The notes: generated from the sequence alone by a model not told the origin. DNA of 64,000 bases from Methanomassiliicoccales archaeon (GCA_028682895.1 JAJRAK010000001.1:1-64000), one strand, 5' to 3'. Numbered from the stretch's first letter, positions 41,488 through 55,933 are shown. Made by a program: numbers and translations.

Positions 41488-42517
41488 TCTCCTTCTTCTC
41501 CCTGCCCTTGTCGTAGGTCTTTATGCGATAGTACGTCAGGGGATGGGAGACCCGGCGGTTGTTGCACAGCTCGTCCGGCTCGAAGCAGATCCCGTTGGTG
41601 CGCATGGTGGCGCATTCCGGCGGCGTGTACTTTTTTCCGTATCCGTCCCCGGTGATGTGCCGGACCTGGTAGGCCGTCTTGGACTGGTCGAAGTCAGGGG
41701 AGCTGCAGAAGAGCTTGATTATATCGTCCACGGGCATGCCGATGAAGCTGAGGAAGCTGGCCAAGGCGAAGCGCCCAGCATGGGGCATGTTCTGCCCGGC
41801 CTGGGCCATGGCCACCATCTTCTTCATGCACGGGGGGAACTTCAATATGCTCACCTCGCCGAAGCCATCGTCCCGATACTTCTCCTTGTATTCCGCCAAG
41901 GCGGCGGCGATCTCCTCCAGGTCCTTCTCCACCGCCGTCAGAAGCTCATCGTTCACCGGGATCGGCAGCTCGTCCTCGATCCTGTCGTCCAACGCCTGCT
42001 CGAGCACGCGGACGAACTTGGGCTTCTCCAATTGCACGTACCCGTCCCGCAGGTCCTGGTTCACCAGCTTCCATTCAGGGCCTCTGAGCCCGGACGTATA
42101 GTTCAGGAAATCGGCGAAGTGCATGCGCAACATATCGTCCACATGCACTGCCTCCACTTCCAGCTCCAGGGCCAGCGCCACAACGGTCGTCATCTCCTCC
42201 CTGCGCAGCCTTTCGTTGAACGCCTTGGCCTCGGCCAGAGCGTAACGGCGTACCAGGACGTCGTCGCCGATGCACGACACTAGTATGCGGGCGTAAGGGT
42301 AGCTCATTATCTCCTGCACCGCCTCGTCCTCGGAGGTGACCGGGGCGTTCGGCACGGTCAGGTCCCGTATCGCCTCCATCACCCTGGCCTTGCCCCTTCG
42401 GCGGGCCTCGGCCATCATGCTGCCCTTTAAAAGGTCGTCCAACCCCAGCTGGCGCTCCTTGACGAACTGCGACGATTCCTTGAGAAAAGGATAGAGGGCT
42501 AGCGTCCTGAATTCCAT
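41459..42517 (-). CDS. priL: DNA primase large subunit
   Basis: 352 residues from the ATG at 42517 (a second ATG 9 nt upstream). The C-terminal domain carries the four Cys of the 4Fe-4S cluster: FPPCMKKM, LFCSSPDF, ECATM and GICFEPDELC (three of them near the C-terminus). It partners with the catalytic PriS, not in this window. It overlaps the convergent lipid gene by 29 nt. Confidence 0.93.
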   Translation of the reverse strand: MEFRTLALYPFLKESSQFVKERQLGLDDLLKGSMMAEARRRGKARVMEAIRDLTVPNAPVTSEDEAVQEIMSYPYARILVSCIGDDVLVRRYALAEAKAFNERLRREEMTTVVALALELEVEAVHVDDMLRMHFADFLNYTSGLRGPEWKLVNQDLRDGYVQLEKPKFVRVLEQALDDRIEDELPIPVNDELLTAVEKDLEEIAAALAEYKEKYRDDGFGEVSILKFPPCMKKMVAMAQAGQNMPHAGRFALASFLSFIGMPVDDIIKLFCSSPDFDQSKTAYQVRHITGDGYGKKYTPPECATMRTNGICFEPDELCNNRRVSHPLTYYRIKTYDKGREKKETKPPSAPSK

Positions 42518-42559
42518 GGCCTGCACCTGATTCGTTTTGCCCGTATTTAGGATGAGGTC

Positions 42560-44167
42560 TCAATCGAACGTGATGAACGACAGCAGGCCATCGGCGACGG
42601 CCGGATCGTCCAGCGCCTTGCGCAGCTCCGCCTCGCCCTTGATAGGCCTGGCCATGAACAATCGGGTGGCACGTTTCCGTCCCAGTCCCGGAAGCGTCTC
42701 CAATGCCGTGATATGGCAGGTGTTCACGTTCAACGGATGCACCACGCCGCTGATGCTGCGGAAACCATGACCGACCACGGCCACGTTAACGAACCGGTCA
42801 AGGTCCACCGGGTGGTCGATACCGACGAGCAGCGGATACGTCCCGATCTGCCTTCCGAAGGTCACCTTCCCCTCTCTCATCTCGGTATAGACGTTCCTGA
42901 GCACGGTGCCCACCGGGACCAAACGTTCCAGCAATGGCCGGTCGATGTCGTTCCTCACCTTCTCCTTGAACTTCAGGAACACGGAATGGGAGACGGTCTG
43001 AGGGAACTCCCTTCGCACCGGGATGACCTGGCGGATGTTGATGCGGCGAAGCATCAGTCCCTCGTCGACGATGCCCTGAAGGAAGCGCAGGTTGATGTCC
43101 AGCGTCTCCTTCCTTTCTCCCTCCAATCCCACCAGCACGTTGATGCCCGGCAGGAGCAGCGGAAGCCCATTGATCCCCCTCTCCCCACCGATGCGGTTGA
43201 TGGCCCGAACGGACCAGAGGACCTCCTCCGGCGTGGCGTTGAGGTTGTTCGCCCTCACGACGTCCGGATCGGCGGTCTCCATTCCCAATGCCAGGACATT
43301 ACCGGGTGTACAATGCTTGGCCAGCGACCTCAATATCAGCTCCGACTCCTGCGGATGCCTAGCGATGACCGCAGGGTTGGCGTTGTCCACGTGCAGCACA
43401 TCCGGTCCGAGGGATGAGACACCGGAAAGCAGCTCCTCCAATGCTGCCGGGTTCGGCCTAGGGCAATCGGTGCCGTCCAGCTCTGCCTTGTAGGAGATGA
43501 TGCAGGTCTGCGCCCCCAGGCGGAAGTTGACCACGCCCCGTTCCTTGAGCGCCCTCGCTTCGGCCACTATGTCCTTCGGCTCCCGGCACACCGGACGGCC
43601 TTTCAAAGGTTCAACGCAGAAGGAGCATCCGCCGTTCACGTAGCGGATGCATCCCCGATACGTCTCCAGCTCGGCTATTAGCGGCTGCGGATGGTCCGGA
43701 TGGGACAGGACGCAGTCCGCGCCCTTCATCATCCATCGTTCCCATTCGTCCAGGCCTCGCCATCTCTCATTGGCCTTCCCCGTTTCGAGCAGGTCGAACA
43801 CTGCGGAGGCCGCATCCATGTAGTGGGCGTGATGGAATCTCCCCTTGAGCTCCTGGTCCAGGGCGGCGGGGCCTCCCAACACGGTCTCCCCACGGAACCC
43901 TTCTAGCAACTGGAGCAGCTCCCGGCGGGACGCGGGCATCCCTCTGAGATACCTCCCCGGGACGGACATGCCGGAGAGGACGACCATGACATCGGCCTTC
44001 GGCAACGGACGTCCAGCACGCCAATGGTCTATCGTGATATAGAACGGGTCGCCCTCGGCGTCGCGCACGGCGCCGTAGACCGCCCTTGGTAATGGATGGA
44101 TGTAAGGCCGGACACCTAAGGACCCGGGCTCATCGATGTAGCCGTCGACGATCAGGACATCGGACAT
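42560..44167 (-). CDS. Radical SAM protein with helix-hairpin-helix tail (COG1031-like)
   Basis: 535 residues. An N-terminal B12-binding-like segment (SDVLIVDGYIDEPGSLGVRPY) is followed by the radical SAM centre YRGCIRYVNGGCSFCVEP (Cys-x7-Cys-x2-Cys, a known variant for this family). The C-terminal domain (about 480-535) has LPGLGRKRATRLF, a helix-hairpin-helix DNA/RNA-binding motif. An archaea-specific family of unknown substrate; a role in nucleic acid modification is inferred from the tail. Confidence 0.82.
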   Translation of the reverse strand: MSDVLIVDGYIDEPGSLGVRPYIHPLPRAVYGAVRDAEGDPFYITIDHWRAGRPLPKADVMVVLSGMSVPGRYLRGMPASRRELLQLLEGFRGETVLGGPAALDQELKGRFHHAHYMDAASAVFDLLETGKANERWRGLDEWERWMMKGADCVLSHPDHPQPLIAELETYRGCIRYVNGGCSFCVEPLKGRPVCREPKDIVAEARALKERGVVNFRLGAQTCIISYKAELDGTDCPRPNPAALEELLSGVSSLGPDVLHVDNANPAVIARHPQESELILRSLAKHCTPGNVLALGMETADPDVVRANNLNATPEEVLWSVRAINRIGGERGINGLPLLLPGINVLVGLEGERKETLDINLRFLQGIVDEGLMLRRINIRQVIPVRREFPQTVSHSVFLKFKEKVRNDIDRPLLERLVPVGTVLRNVYTEMREGKVTFGRQIGTYPLLVGIDHPVDLDRFVNVAVVGHGFRSISGVVHPLNVNTCHITALETLPGLGRKRATRLFMARPIKGEAELRKALDDPAVADGLLSFITFD

Positions 44168-44222
44168 GCTCTCACCGTCCAGTAAAAAGAAGGGAAAAGG
44201 CCGTTAAGGCCCTGAAGTGATT

Positions 44223-44489
44223 TTACAGCAATGAGACATCTTCGGTCTCAACGTTCGTTATGCCTGGGATGGCCCTCAGGGATTCCTCGAGCTTGTCGAC
44301 CAGGCCCGGGGCGTCTTCCATAACGAAGGCCGCATCCAACTTCTTCAGTCCGAAGGCCATCGGGACGATGTCCGCCCTGGCGATCCTGACGTTAGTTGGT
44401 ATAAGGGTCGGCAGTTTCGCCACCAAGGACTCGAAGTCGAACTCAGTGTCCTCTGGCATTATAGAATAGACGGCAGCAACGGTCCCCAT
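44223..44489 (-). CDS. ef1B: Translation elongation factor aEF1B (EF-1 beta)
   Basis: 88 residues; the guanine-nucleotide exchange factor for aEF1A. The start VAAVYSIMPEDTEFDFESLVAKL, and VPMAFGLKKLDAAFVMED are family hallmarks. AAGGTGG lies before the ATG. Operon with a zinc-ribbon gene 11 nt upstream. Confidence 0.94.
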   Translation of the reverse strand: MGTVAAVYSIMPEDTEFDFESLVAKLPTLIPTNVRIARADIVPMAFGLKKLDAAFVMEDAPGLVDKLEESLRAIPGITNVETEDVSLL

Positions 44490-44499
44490 TCAAACCACC

Positions 44500-44667
44500 T
44501 TAAGGACCGACGAAGCCGCACTTCTTGCATTCGTACTTGACGCTCTGATCGCGGCATTGGGCGCAGCGGCCTATCTCTTCATTACCACAGACAGGGCACT
44601 TGAAGAAAGTGATACCGTTGCCAACCAGCCTGATCCCGCATGAGTTGCAAACTTTTTCATTCGCCAT
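44500..44667 (-). CDS. Small zinc-ribbon protein
   Basis: 55 residues with four CxxC pairs: CNSC, CPVC, CAQC, CKKC, so two zinc sites in almost the whole protein (MANEKVCNSCGIRL... ends CGFVGP). This family regularly precedes the aEF1B gene in euryarchaea. A minus-strand TATA box (44697-44708) lies ~35 bp upstream. Function unknown; nucleic acid or protein binding likely. Confidence 0.9.
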   Translation of the reverse strand: MANEKVCNSCGIRLVGNGITFFKCPVCGNEEIGRCAQCRDQSVKYECKKCGFVGP

Positions 44668-44696
44668 AGGTCATCGCTTTGTGCGAGATTATAGTC

Positions 44697-44708
44697 CTTA
44701 TATAAAAA
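44697..44708 (-). promoter_or_regulatory. TATA box for zinc-ribbon/aEF1B operon
   Basis: TTTTTATATAAG on the minus strand, centred about 36 bp before the zinc-ribbon start codon. Confidence 0.6.
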
Positions 44709-44873
44709 CGTGATTGGTGGGGCCGGTTCCCTCGCGCGCGCATCTGGGTGGGTATTGGCGTATATTCATAATATAAAGGGAAGGGGGAGATCGGTCATTA
44801 TTTTTAAACACCGTCTATAATAATAACTTTCACGCAAGTTCAAATAGCTTACTCGCAATATGGCCCGACAATC

Positions 44874-44938
44874 GGAACCATCCGGCAGGTTTCCTGTAGA
44901 AAGGCGTGTCTACAGGTGCTTGGTTCCAGGGTGGATGG
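44874..44938 (+). ncRNA. Structured non-coding element upstream of tRNA-Lys
   Basis: Nested helices: outer GGAACCA (44874-44880) with TGGTTCC (44921-44927), and inner CCTGTAGA (44893-44900) with TCTACAGG (44909-44916). A competing pairing, CCATCC (44878-44883) with GGATGG (44933-44938), cannot coexist with the outer helix. A TATA-like TCTATAATAATAA (about 44815-44827) would start an RNA near 44850. There is no ORF. It is not a C/D or typical H/ACA guide. Confidence 0.5.
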
Positions 44939-44999
44939 GAAATGTTAAATATGACAAGGATTTACTCTCCCGTTCACACGCCGGCACTTACTTACCAAT

Positions 45000-45132
45000 G
45001 GGCCCGTAGCTCAGCTAGGTTGGACCTTCGGCGACGTAGGTCCCTAGAGAGAGCATCTGGCTTTTAACCAGGTGGTCCGGGGTTCGAAAGGTACGCGGTA
45101 ATTCCGTGTATGCGGAAATCCCCGCGGGCCCG
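45000..45132 (+). tRNA. tRNA-Lys(UUU) with two introns
   Basis: Exons 45000-45020, 45050-45088 and 45119-45132 make a normal 74-nt tRNA: acceptor GGGCCCG/CGGGCCC, D-arm GCTC-AGCTAGGTA-GAGC, anticodon loop CTTTTAA (UUU), T-loop TTCGAAT. Intron 1 (45021-45049, 29 nt) is in the D-loop; intron 2 (45089-45118, 30 nt) is in the T-loop. Each forms a bulge-helix-bulge: CTAG/CTAG between bulges GTT and AGA, and TTCG/CGGA between AAA and AAT. CCA is not encoded. The anticodon loop is uninterrupted. Confidence 0.92.
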
Positions 45133-45190
45133 CTCGGGTAGGTGAAAAAAATATGCAGAATGAAGTATCTAAACCCAATTCCCGATGCAT

Positions 45191-45199
45191 TTTTATAAG
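45191..45199 (+). promoter_or_regulatory. TATA box for RNA polymerase operon
   Basis: TTTTATAAG, about 60 bp before the rpoH start; transcription is predicted near 45221. Confidence 0.5.
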
Positions 45200-45253
45200 A
45201 ATGACACTTAGTGGAGGAATGCCCCGGTTTCTGCATGGTATGAGGTGATTCAG

Positions 45254-45520
45254 TTGGAGGAGTCCGTACCATTTAACGTATTGAGCCATAAGATGGTGCC
45301 TGTTCACGAACTCTTGAGCGATGAGGAGACGGATAAGGTCTTGAAGAAATTGAAGATCACCCGTGACCAACTCCCCAAGATCAAGGAGAACGACGCAGCT
45401 ATCAAGATGCTCGAAAAGGCCATGAACCAAGCAATACCTGAGAAGAGCGTAATCAGGATAATAAGGGACAGCGAGACCTCCGAGGAAGCGGTCGTCTATC
45501 GTCTGGTCATAAGAGGGTGA
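45254..45520 (+). CDS. rpoH: RNA polymerase subunit H
   Basis: 88 residues. An RPB5-C-like domain with [19 protein letters not shown] near the start, then KIKENDAAI and a short beta-strand end [13 protein letters not shown] at 45254 is the best start because GAGGTGA lies 5 nt upstream; a GTG at 45245 is inside that site. First gene of the RNAP operon; it overlaps rpoB by 4 nt. Confidence 0.92.
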   Translation: MEESVPFNVLSHKMVPVHELLSDEETDKVLKKLKITRDQLPKIKENDAAIKMLEKAMNQAIPEKSVIRIIRDSETSEEAVVYRLVIRG

Positions 45521-48500
45521 ACTTATTGAGGGATCTCGTCGAACTTTATTTTAAAGAGAGCAGCATCGTCAACCATCACATAGCCAGCTTCAACGACTTT
45601 CTGGCCTCTCAGGGAAATCCCAACAGCCGCATGCAGAAGATCGTGGACAATGTCCGCGTCTCGGCCGAGGACCCTGAGCGGGGAATGATCACGCTCGATC
45701 AGGACAAGACCAACGGGCGCGTCATCCAGATCCGTGTCGGCCGCCGCCGGGAGGAGAAGACCGGTCAGGTAGACCCGCACATGAAGCCGACCATACACGT
45801 CATGGAGCCGATGGTCAGGGAGGCCAACGGGTACGTGCACAACGTCACGCCCATGGAGGCCCGCCTCAGGAACCTGAACTACCTGGCGCCGATACACTTG
45901 GATTTCACGATCATCGAGGACGGCATCGAGAAGGAGCCGGAGACTGTGCACATCGGGGACCTGCCCATAATGGTCAAGTCGAACATGTGCAACATTTACA
46001 AGGAGAACCTGGAGAAGGATTACGAGCTCACGGACGAGCAGTACAACTCCGAGCTCATGAAGAGGAGCGAGGACCCCATGGACGCCGGTGGTTACTTCAT
46101 CATCGGCGGCACTGAGCGCGTCCTCATCACCCTCGAGGACCTTGCGCCCAACCGCGTCATGGTCGAGCTGAGCGAGCGCTACGGCACCGCCATGGAAGTC
46201 GCGAAGGTGTTCTCGCAGAAGGAAGGCCACCGTGCGTTGACACTGGTCGAGAAGAAGCGCGACGGCATGCTGATGGTCACCGTCCCAGCGGCATCTGGAC
46301 AGATACCGCTCGTGGCGCTGATGAAGTCCCTGGGCATGGAGAACGACCAGGAGATCTACGAGGCCATAGTCTCCGCGCCAGAGATGGCCAACATCGTTTA
46401 CGCTAACTTGGAGGAGATACAGGACCCCAAGATCTATGGGCCTACTGGCATCTTCACTACCGATCACGCCTTGACATATCTGGAGAAGAAGTTCGCCACC
46501 GGTCAGGCCAAGGAGTACAGGGTCAAGAAGGTCGAGTCTATCATCGACCGTTCGCTGTTGCCCCACCTGGGTGACGTCAAGGAGGACCGCCTGAAGAAGG
46601 CAATCTTCCTAGGGAGGATCGCAAGGTCCGTCCTCGAGCTTTCCCTGGGAAAGCGCAAAGAGGACGACAAGGACCACTACGCCAACAAGCGTCTGAAGCT
46701 GTCCGGCGATCTGATGGAGGACCTGTTCCGCGTCGCCTTCACCAACCTGATGAAGGACCTGAAGTACCAGTTGGAAAGGTCCTACGCCAGGAAGAAGGAT
46801 TTGCGCATCGGGAGCGCCATCCGTCCGGACCTGATGACCCACCGCCTCTTGCATGCTTTGGCCACAGGCAACTGGGTCGGAGGAAGGGCCGGTGTGAGCC
46901 AGCTCTTGGACCGTACCTCCAACATGAGCACCATATCCCATTTGAGAAGGGTAACCTCCTCACTTACCCGCAGCCAGCCTCACTTCGAGGCTCGTGATCT
47001 GCACCCTACCCAATGGGGCAGGCTTTGCCCGAACGAAACCCCCGAAGGTCAGAACTGCGGTCTGGTGAAGAACGCAGCCCTCATCATCAATGTCTCCGAG
47101 GGATTCCGCGAGGAGGACGTGACGTTCCTCTTGAAGGACCTGGGCATACACGAGGTGCGCGGCCAGCAGATGTCCGGCACCCGTATCTACGTGAACGGGG
47201 ACCTGAAGGGAGTGCACGACAACCACGTGTTCCTGGTCAGCGAGATGAGGAACCGCCGCCGCTCTGGACTTCTTTCGGATGAGATCAACATCCGCTACGA
47301 TGAGGAGATGGACGAGGTCATCATCAACTGCGACGAGGGCCGCCTGAGGCGCGCTCTGCTCGTGGTGAAGGACGGGCACCTGGTCATCACCCGTAAGCAC
47401 TTGGAGGACATACGCGCCGGCAAGATGCGCTGGTCGGACCTGGTCCGCGAAGGTGTGCTGGAATGGATCGACGCCGAGGAAGAGGAGGACGCCTTCATTG
47501 CCGTCGAACCGTTCGAGATACCTGCCAAGTGCAGTCAGTGCGAGAAGGACATATCGCCGTTGGACATGGACTGGATGAACCCCGGCACCACCGACAAGCG
47601 CGCCGAGCTGAAGTGCAAGCACTGCGGCGGTACCGTTTATGCCGATTACCTGTTCGACAAGGCACAGACCCACATGGAAGTGGACCCGATGGTCATCCTA
47701 GGTGTCTGCGCCGGAATGGTGCCATATCCGGAGCACAACTCGTCCCCGCGTGTGACGATGGGAGCCGGTATGGCCAAACAGTCCTTGGGATTAGCGTCCA
47801 GCAACTACCGCAAGAGGCCTGACACCCGCGGGCACATACTGCACTATCCGCAGAAGCCCATGGTCCAGACCAAGTTCATGGACTTCGTCGCCTTCAACCA
47901 GCGCCCGGCCGGGCAGAACTTCGTTGTTGCCGTCCTTTCATATCACGGCTACAACATGGAAGATGCGCTCATCATGAACCAGAGCAGCGTGCAGCGCGGT
48001 CTTGGCCGCTCGACGTTCATGAGGACCTACCGCACTGAGGAGAGGCGCTACCCAGGCGGACAGGAGGACCACTTCGAGATACCGTCCCCCGATGTTCGGG
48101 GGGCAAGGACGGACCTCGCCTACGCCAACCTGTCCGAGGACGGGCTGATCTCGCCCGAGACACCGGTCTCCGGCGGTGACGTCCTTGTCGGTAAGACATC
48201 TCCGCCGCGTTTCGTGGAGGAGGAGGACGCCAACTTCCTGACGGTGCAGAAGCGCCGTGAGACGTCCATCACCTGCAGGTCCGGGGAAACTGGTTGGGTC
48301 GACAGCGTCATGCTGACCGAGTCCGAGAACGGTTCCCGCCTGGTGAAGGTCAAGGTCAGGGACGAGAGGATACCGGAGCTGGGGGACAAGTTCGCCTCCA
48401 GGCACGGACAGAAGGGCGTCATCGGACTGCTGGTGCAGTCCTCGGACATGCCGTTCACCGCCGATGGTATCATCCCGGACCTGGTCATCAACCCCCACGC

Positions 48501-49118
48501 CATACCTTCCCGTATGACCGTGGCCCATATCCTGGAGATGATCGGGGGCAAGGTCGGCGCCCTGCAGGGACGCCACGTTGATGGTACTGCCTTCAGCGGC
48601 GAGCGCGAGGACGCCTTGCGCCAATCCCTCGTTGAGGCAGGCTTCCAGAGGTCCGGCCGCGAGGTAATGTACGACGGGCTCACCGGCCGCATGATCGGGG
48701 CCGAGGTGTTCATCGGCGTCATCTACTACCAGAAACTGCACCACATGGTGTCCGGCAAGATGCACGTAAGGTCCAGAGGACCGGTGCAGATCCTTACCAG
48801 GCAGCCAACCGAGGGCCGGTCCAGACAGGGCGGTCTGAGGTTCGGTGAGATGGAGAGGGATTGTTTGATCGGTCACGGCGCCGCGATGGTCATCAAGGAC
48901 CGTCTGCTGGACGAGTCCGATGGAACGTACCAGTGGGTATGCGGCAATCCCAACTGCGGGCACATCGCCATACTGGACAAGAGAGGGGCGTTGCACTGCC
49001 CCGTTTGCGGTAATAACACCAACGTGCACATGATCCAGACGTCCTATGCATTCAAACTGCTGTTGGACGAGCTGCTCTCGCTTGGTGTCGCCATGCGCTT
49101 ACAATTGGAGGATTTGAG

Positions 49119-49122
<4 letters not shown>
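45517..49122 (+). CDS. rpoB: RNA polymerase subunit B (unsplit), with extra zinc ribbon
   Basis: 1201 residues from a GTG overlapping the rpoH stop. It is a single polypeptide, unlike many methanogens that split B. Conserved landmarks include [54 protein letters not shown] and the C-terminal zinc ribbon CGNPNCGH...CPVCGN. An extra ribbon with Cys672, Cys675 (CSQC), Cys700 and Cys703 (CKHC) is inserted just before [16 protein letters not shown]; this is unusual. Confidence 0.95.
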
Positions 49123-53706
<4,584 letters not shown>

Positions 53707-53708
53707 AC

Positions 53709-54137
53709 ATGACCACGGAGATCACTTTCACTGAGGAGACCCTGCGCTACATCAGCCTTTTCGAGAAGGTAACGAAAGCGAGGGTGCGCGACTGCATGGA
53801 GACAGAGGAGAAGCTCGTTTACGTCGTCGACCCGGGCCAGGCCAACCGCGCGGTGGGCAAGGGCGGGGAGAACGTCATAAAGCTGAAGAACACCACCGGC
53901 AAGAACATCCAGGTCGTGGAGTTCTCTGACGATGCCGAGACGTTCATAAAGAACGTTTTCTACAACTACGGGCCGGAGAAGGTGGAGATCGAGACCCGCG
54001 GCAACATCGTGCATGCCACGGTGACCGTCGATCCAGCGGTCAAGGGGCGCGCCATAGGCAAGAACGGCAAGAACCTCAAGATCGCCAGGGACCTGGTCAA
54101 CCGCCATCACAACGTGCAGAGCATATCTGTGGCGTGA
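53709..54137 (+). CDS. nusA: NusA-like KH-domain protein
   Basis: 142 residues from the ATG at 53709, two nt after rpl30e. Two KH domains: VVDPGQANRAVGKGGENVIKL (about 40-65) and GRAIGKNGKNLKIARDL (about 118-135). This is the archaeal short NusA. The operon stops here instead of continuing to rps12-rps7-EF2. Confidence 0.93.
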   Translation: MTTEITFTEETLRYISLFEKVTKARVRDCMETEEKLVYVVDPGQANRAVGKGGENVIKLKNTTGKNIQVVEFSDDAETFIKNVFYNYGPEKVEIETRGNIVHATVTVDPAVKGRAIGKNGKNLKIARDLVNRHHNVQSISVA

Positions 54138-55199
54138 TCAGTTCAAAGGCTCCCGCTCTACCTCAAGGCGGTCCGCGGTGGGGTACTCCTCCACCAGGAA
54201 GCACCTGAACGGCAGGGAGGGGGCCAGGTCCTCCAACACCCAGGAGGCCACCTCCAATCTTTTCCTTTTCTCATCGTAATGCATCATCTCAGCGGGCACG
54301 CCATGCTCTTTTTCAAGCAGGAGCATGGCCTTCTTCCCTCCCTCGTCCACTATGCCCAGCAGTATCATTCCCTCGGAGGTCACCAGGTCCATCGGCCTTG
54401 CCACATGCTTGGCACGACGCTTCAGTCTTTCCCGCAACTGCACGTCGTCCTTGAAGCTGGAAGAGCAGAAATGCAATGGCACTTCGCTCCCGGCGCTCTC
54501 GATCACGCTCAGTGCGGTCTGTTCGCTGCCCTTCATGGCGCTCGAGACGTCGGAACGAGCGGTGAACCCCCTCCGCATGAGCGCATCGCAGTTCGTCTCG
54601 GACACCTCCAGCTCGTTAAGGTTGACGAACGCCAATCCGTTGGCGGCAGCATACTGGCATAGTGCTATGAGCCCCTGCTCCTCCCCCGGGACCGCTGGCA
54701 CCTCGAACCCCACGGTCATGTCGAGACCGGCCACCGCCTCGGCGATGTGCAACGGCCCCAGGTCCTTCCACGTCTCCACCGGTGGGTGTATCCTCAGCTC
54801 GTCCAGTCCGGCCTTTTCCAGAGCAAGATAGCGTTCCCGGTCGATGGTGGCGGTATAAAGATGGATATGGTGCGCAGGCCCGAAGTGCTTCTTCAGCAAA
54901 GAGATGTAGCCGATTGTCCTGTCCATGACCATCAGCGGGTCCCCGCCGGTGATGCCAGTGCCCTTGGCCCCGATGGCCTCCGCCTCCTTGATGATGTCCG
55001 CGTCGCTCTCGACCAGCAGCTCGTTGGCATAGATGACGTCCTTGCCCTTCTTCGCTTCCGAGAGGGGGCAATAATAACAGGACATGCCGCACCTTCCAGT
55101 GACCAGCAGAACCATCTTCGCCCCTTTCCGGCACAGGCGGCAGCCGCGGGACAGGCGCTTGGTATAGCAGGACGACGATTCCATTGGCACTAGGCGCAT
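54138..55199 (-). CDS. Radical SAM protein (COG2108-like)
   Basis: 353 residues. An N-terminal Cys-rich region (CYTKRLSRGCRLCRKG) precedes the radical SAM motif GRCGMSCYYCPLS (Cys-x3-Cys-x2-Cys), then GTGITGGDPLM (SAM-binding GG-like). The C-terminal 110 residues (from about 245) are unique to the family. Related to pyruvate-formate-lyase activating enzymes by name only; the substrate is unknown. Convergent with nusA without a gap. Confidence 0.83.
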   Translation of the reverse strand: MRLVPMESSSCYTKRLSRGCRLCRKGAKMVLLVTGRCGMSCYYCPLSEAKKGKDVIYANELLVESDADIIKEAEAIGAKGTGITGGDPLMVMDRTIGYISLLKKHFGPAHHIHLYTATIDRERYLALEKAGLDELRIHPPVETWKDLGPLHIAEAVAGLDMTVGFEVPAVPGEEQGLIALCQYAAANGLAFVNLNELEVSETNCDALMRRGFTARSDVSSAMKGSEQTALSVIESAGSEVPLHFCSSSFKDDVQLRERLKRRAKHVARPMDLVTSEGMILLGIVDEGGKKAMLLLEKEHGVPAEMMHYDEKRKRLEVASWVLEDLAPSLPFRCFLVEEYPTADRLEVEREPLN

Positions 55200-55282
55200 G
55201 CAACCCCTACCTGCACCGACGGACTTAACGCTTATCTATGGCAAATCCTAAATCGGGATTGAACGATGGTGGGGTCGGGAAC

Positions 55283-55933
55283 ATGAGAAAGGACAGCAGG
55301 ATCATTCTGGCGCTGGACGAGGTGCGCGAAGAAAGGGCGATATGGGTGGCAGAGCAGGTGGCCGATCTGGTGGACGCCATCAAGATCAACTGGCCACTGG
55401 TACTTTCCACATCTCCGGAGATGATCACCCGGCTGTCCAAGCTCGCGCCGGTCATATGCGATTTTAAGGTGGCCGACATACCGAACACGGCCTCGCTCAT
55501 AGTTGCCCAGGCAGTGAAGAGGGGCGCTGAGGGTGTCATAGTGCACGGCTTCACCGGCAGCGATTCCGTCAAGGCGGCGGTGGAGGCCGCTGAAGGCCGG
55601 CAGATATTCGTGGTCACGGAGATGAGCCATCCAGGCGGCGCGGAGCACACCGCCCAGGCGGCGGAGTCGATAGCTAGGATGGCGGTCGATTGCGGTGCCT
55701 CGGGAATAATCGCCCCGGCCACCCGTCCGGAGAGGGTGGCGAAGATGCGCAGCATCATCGGCGATCTTCTCATACTGTCCCCTGGTGTTGGGGCCCAGGG
55801 CGGTAGCGCATCCGCTGCCTTGAGCAAGGGTGCGGACTATGTCATCGTGGGACGAAGCATCTATGGTGCCGAGGGCCCGAGGGAGGCCGCCTCCCGGCTT
55901 GTGGAGGAGGCCAAAGGTGTCACACCGCGTTAA
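55283..55933 (+). CDS. pyrF: Orotidine 5'-phosphate decarboxylase
   Basis: 216 residues from the ATG at 55283. The catalytic DFKVADIPNT (Asp-x-Lys-x2-Asp) is intact; LSPGVGAQGG and DYVIVGRSIYGA bind phosphate. It makes UMP. The frame is open from 55238, but the GGGGTCGGGAAC ribosome-site context and homology support 55283. Confidence 0.93.
   Translation: MRKDSRIILALDEVREERAIWVAEQVADLVDAIKINWPLVLSTSPEMITRLSKLAPVICDFKVADIPNTASLIVAQAVKRGAEGVIVHGFTGSDSVKAAVEAAEGRQIFVVTEMSHPGGAEHTAQAAESIARMAVDCGASGIIAPATRPERVAKMRSIIGDLLILSPGVGAQGGSASAALSKGADYVIVGRSIYGAEGPREAASRLVEEAKGVTPR

Noticed and set aside
55238-55283. Longer N-terminus for pyrF
   Set aside because: The extra 15 residues have no homology to the family, and the TATA-like element would lie too close to that start.
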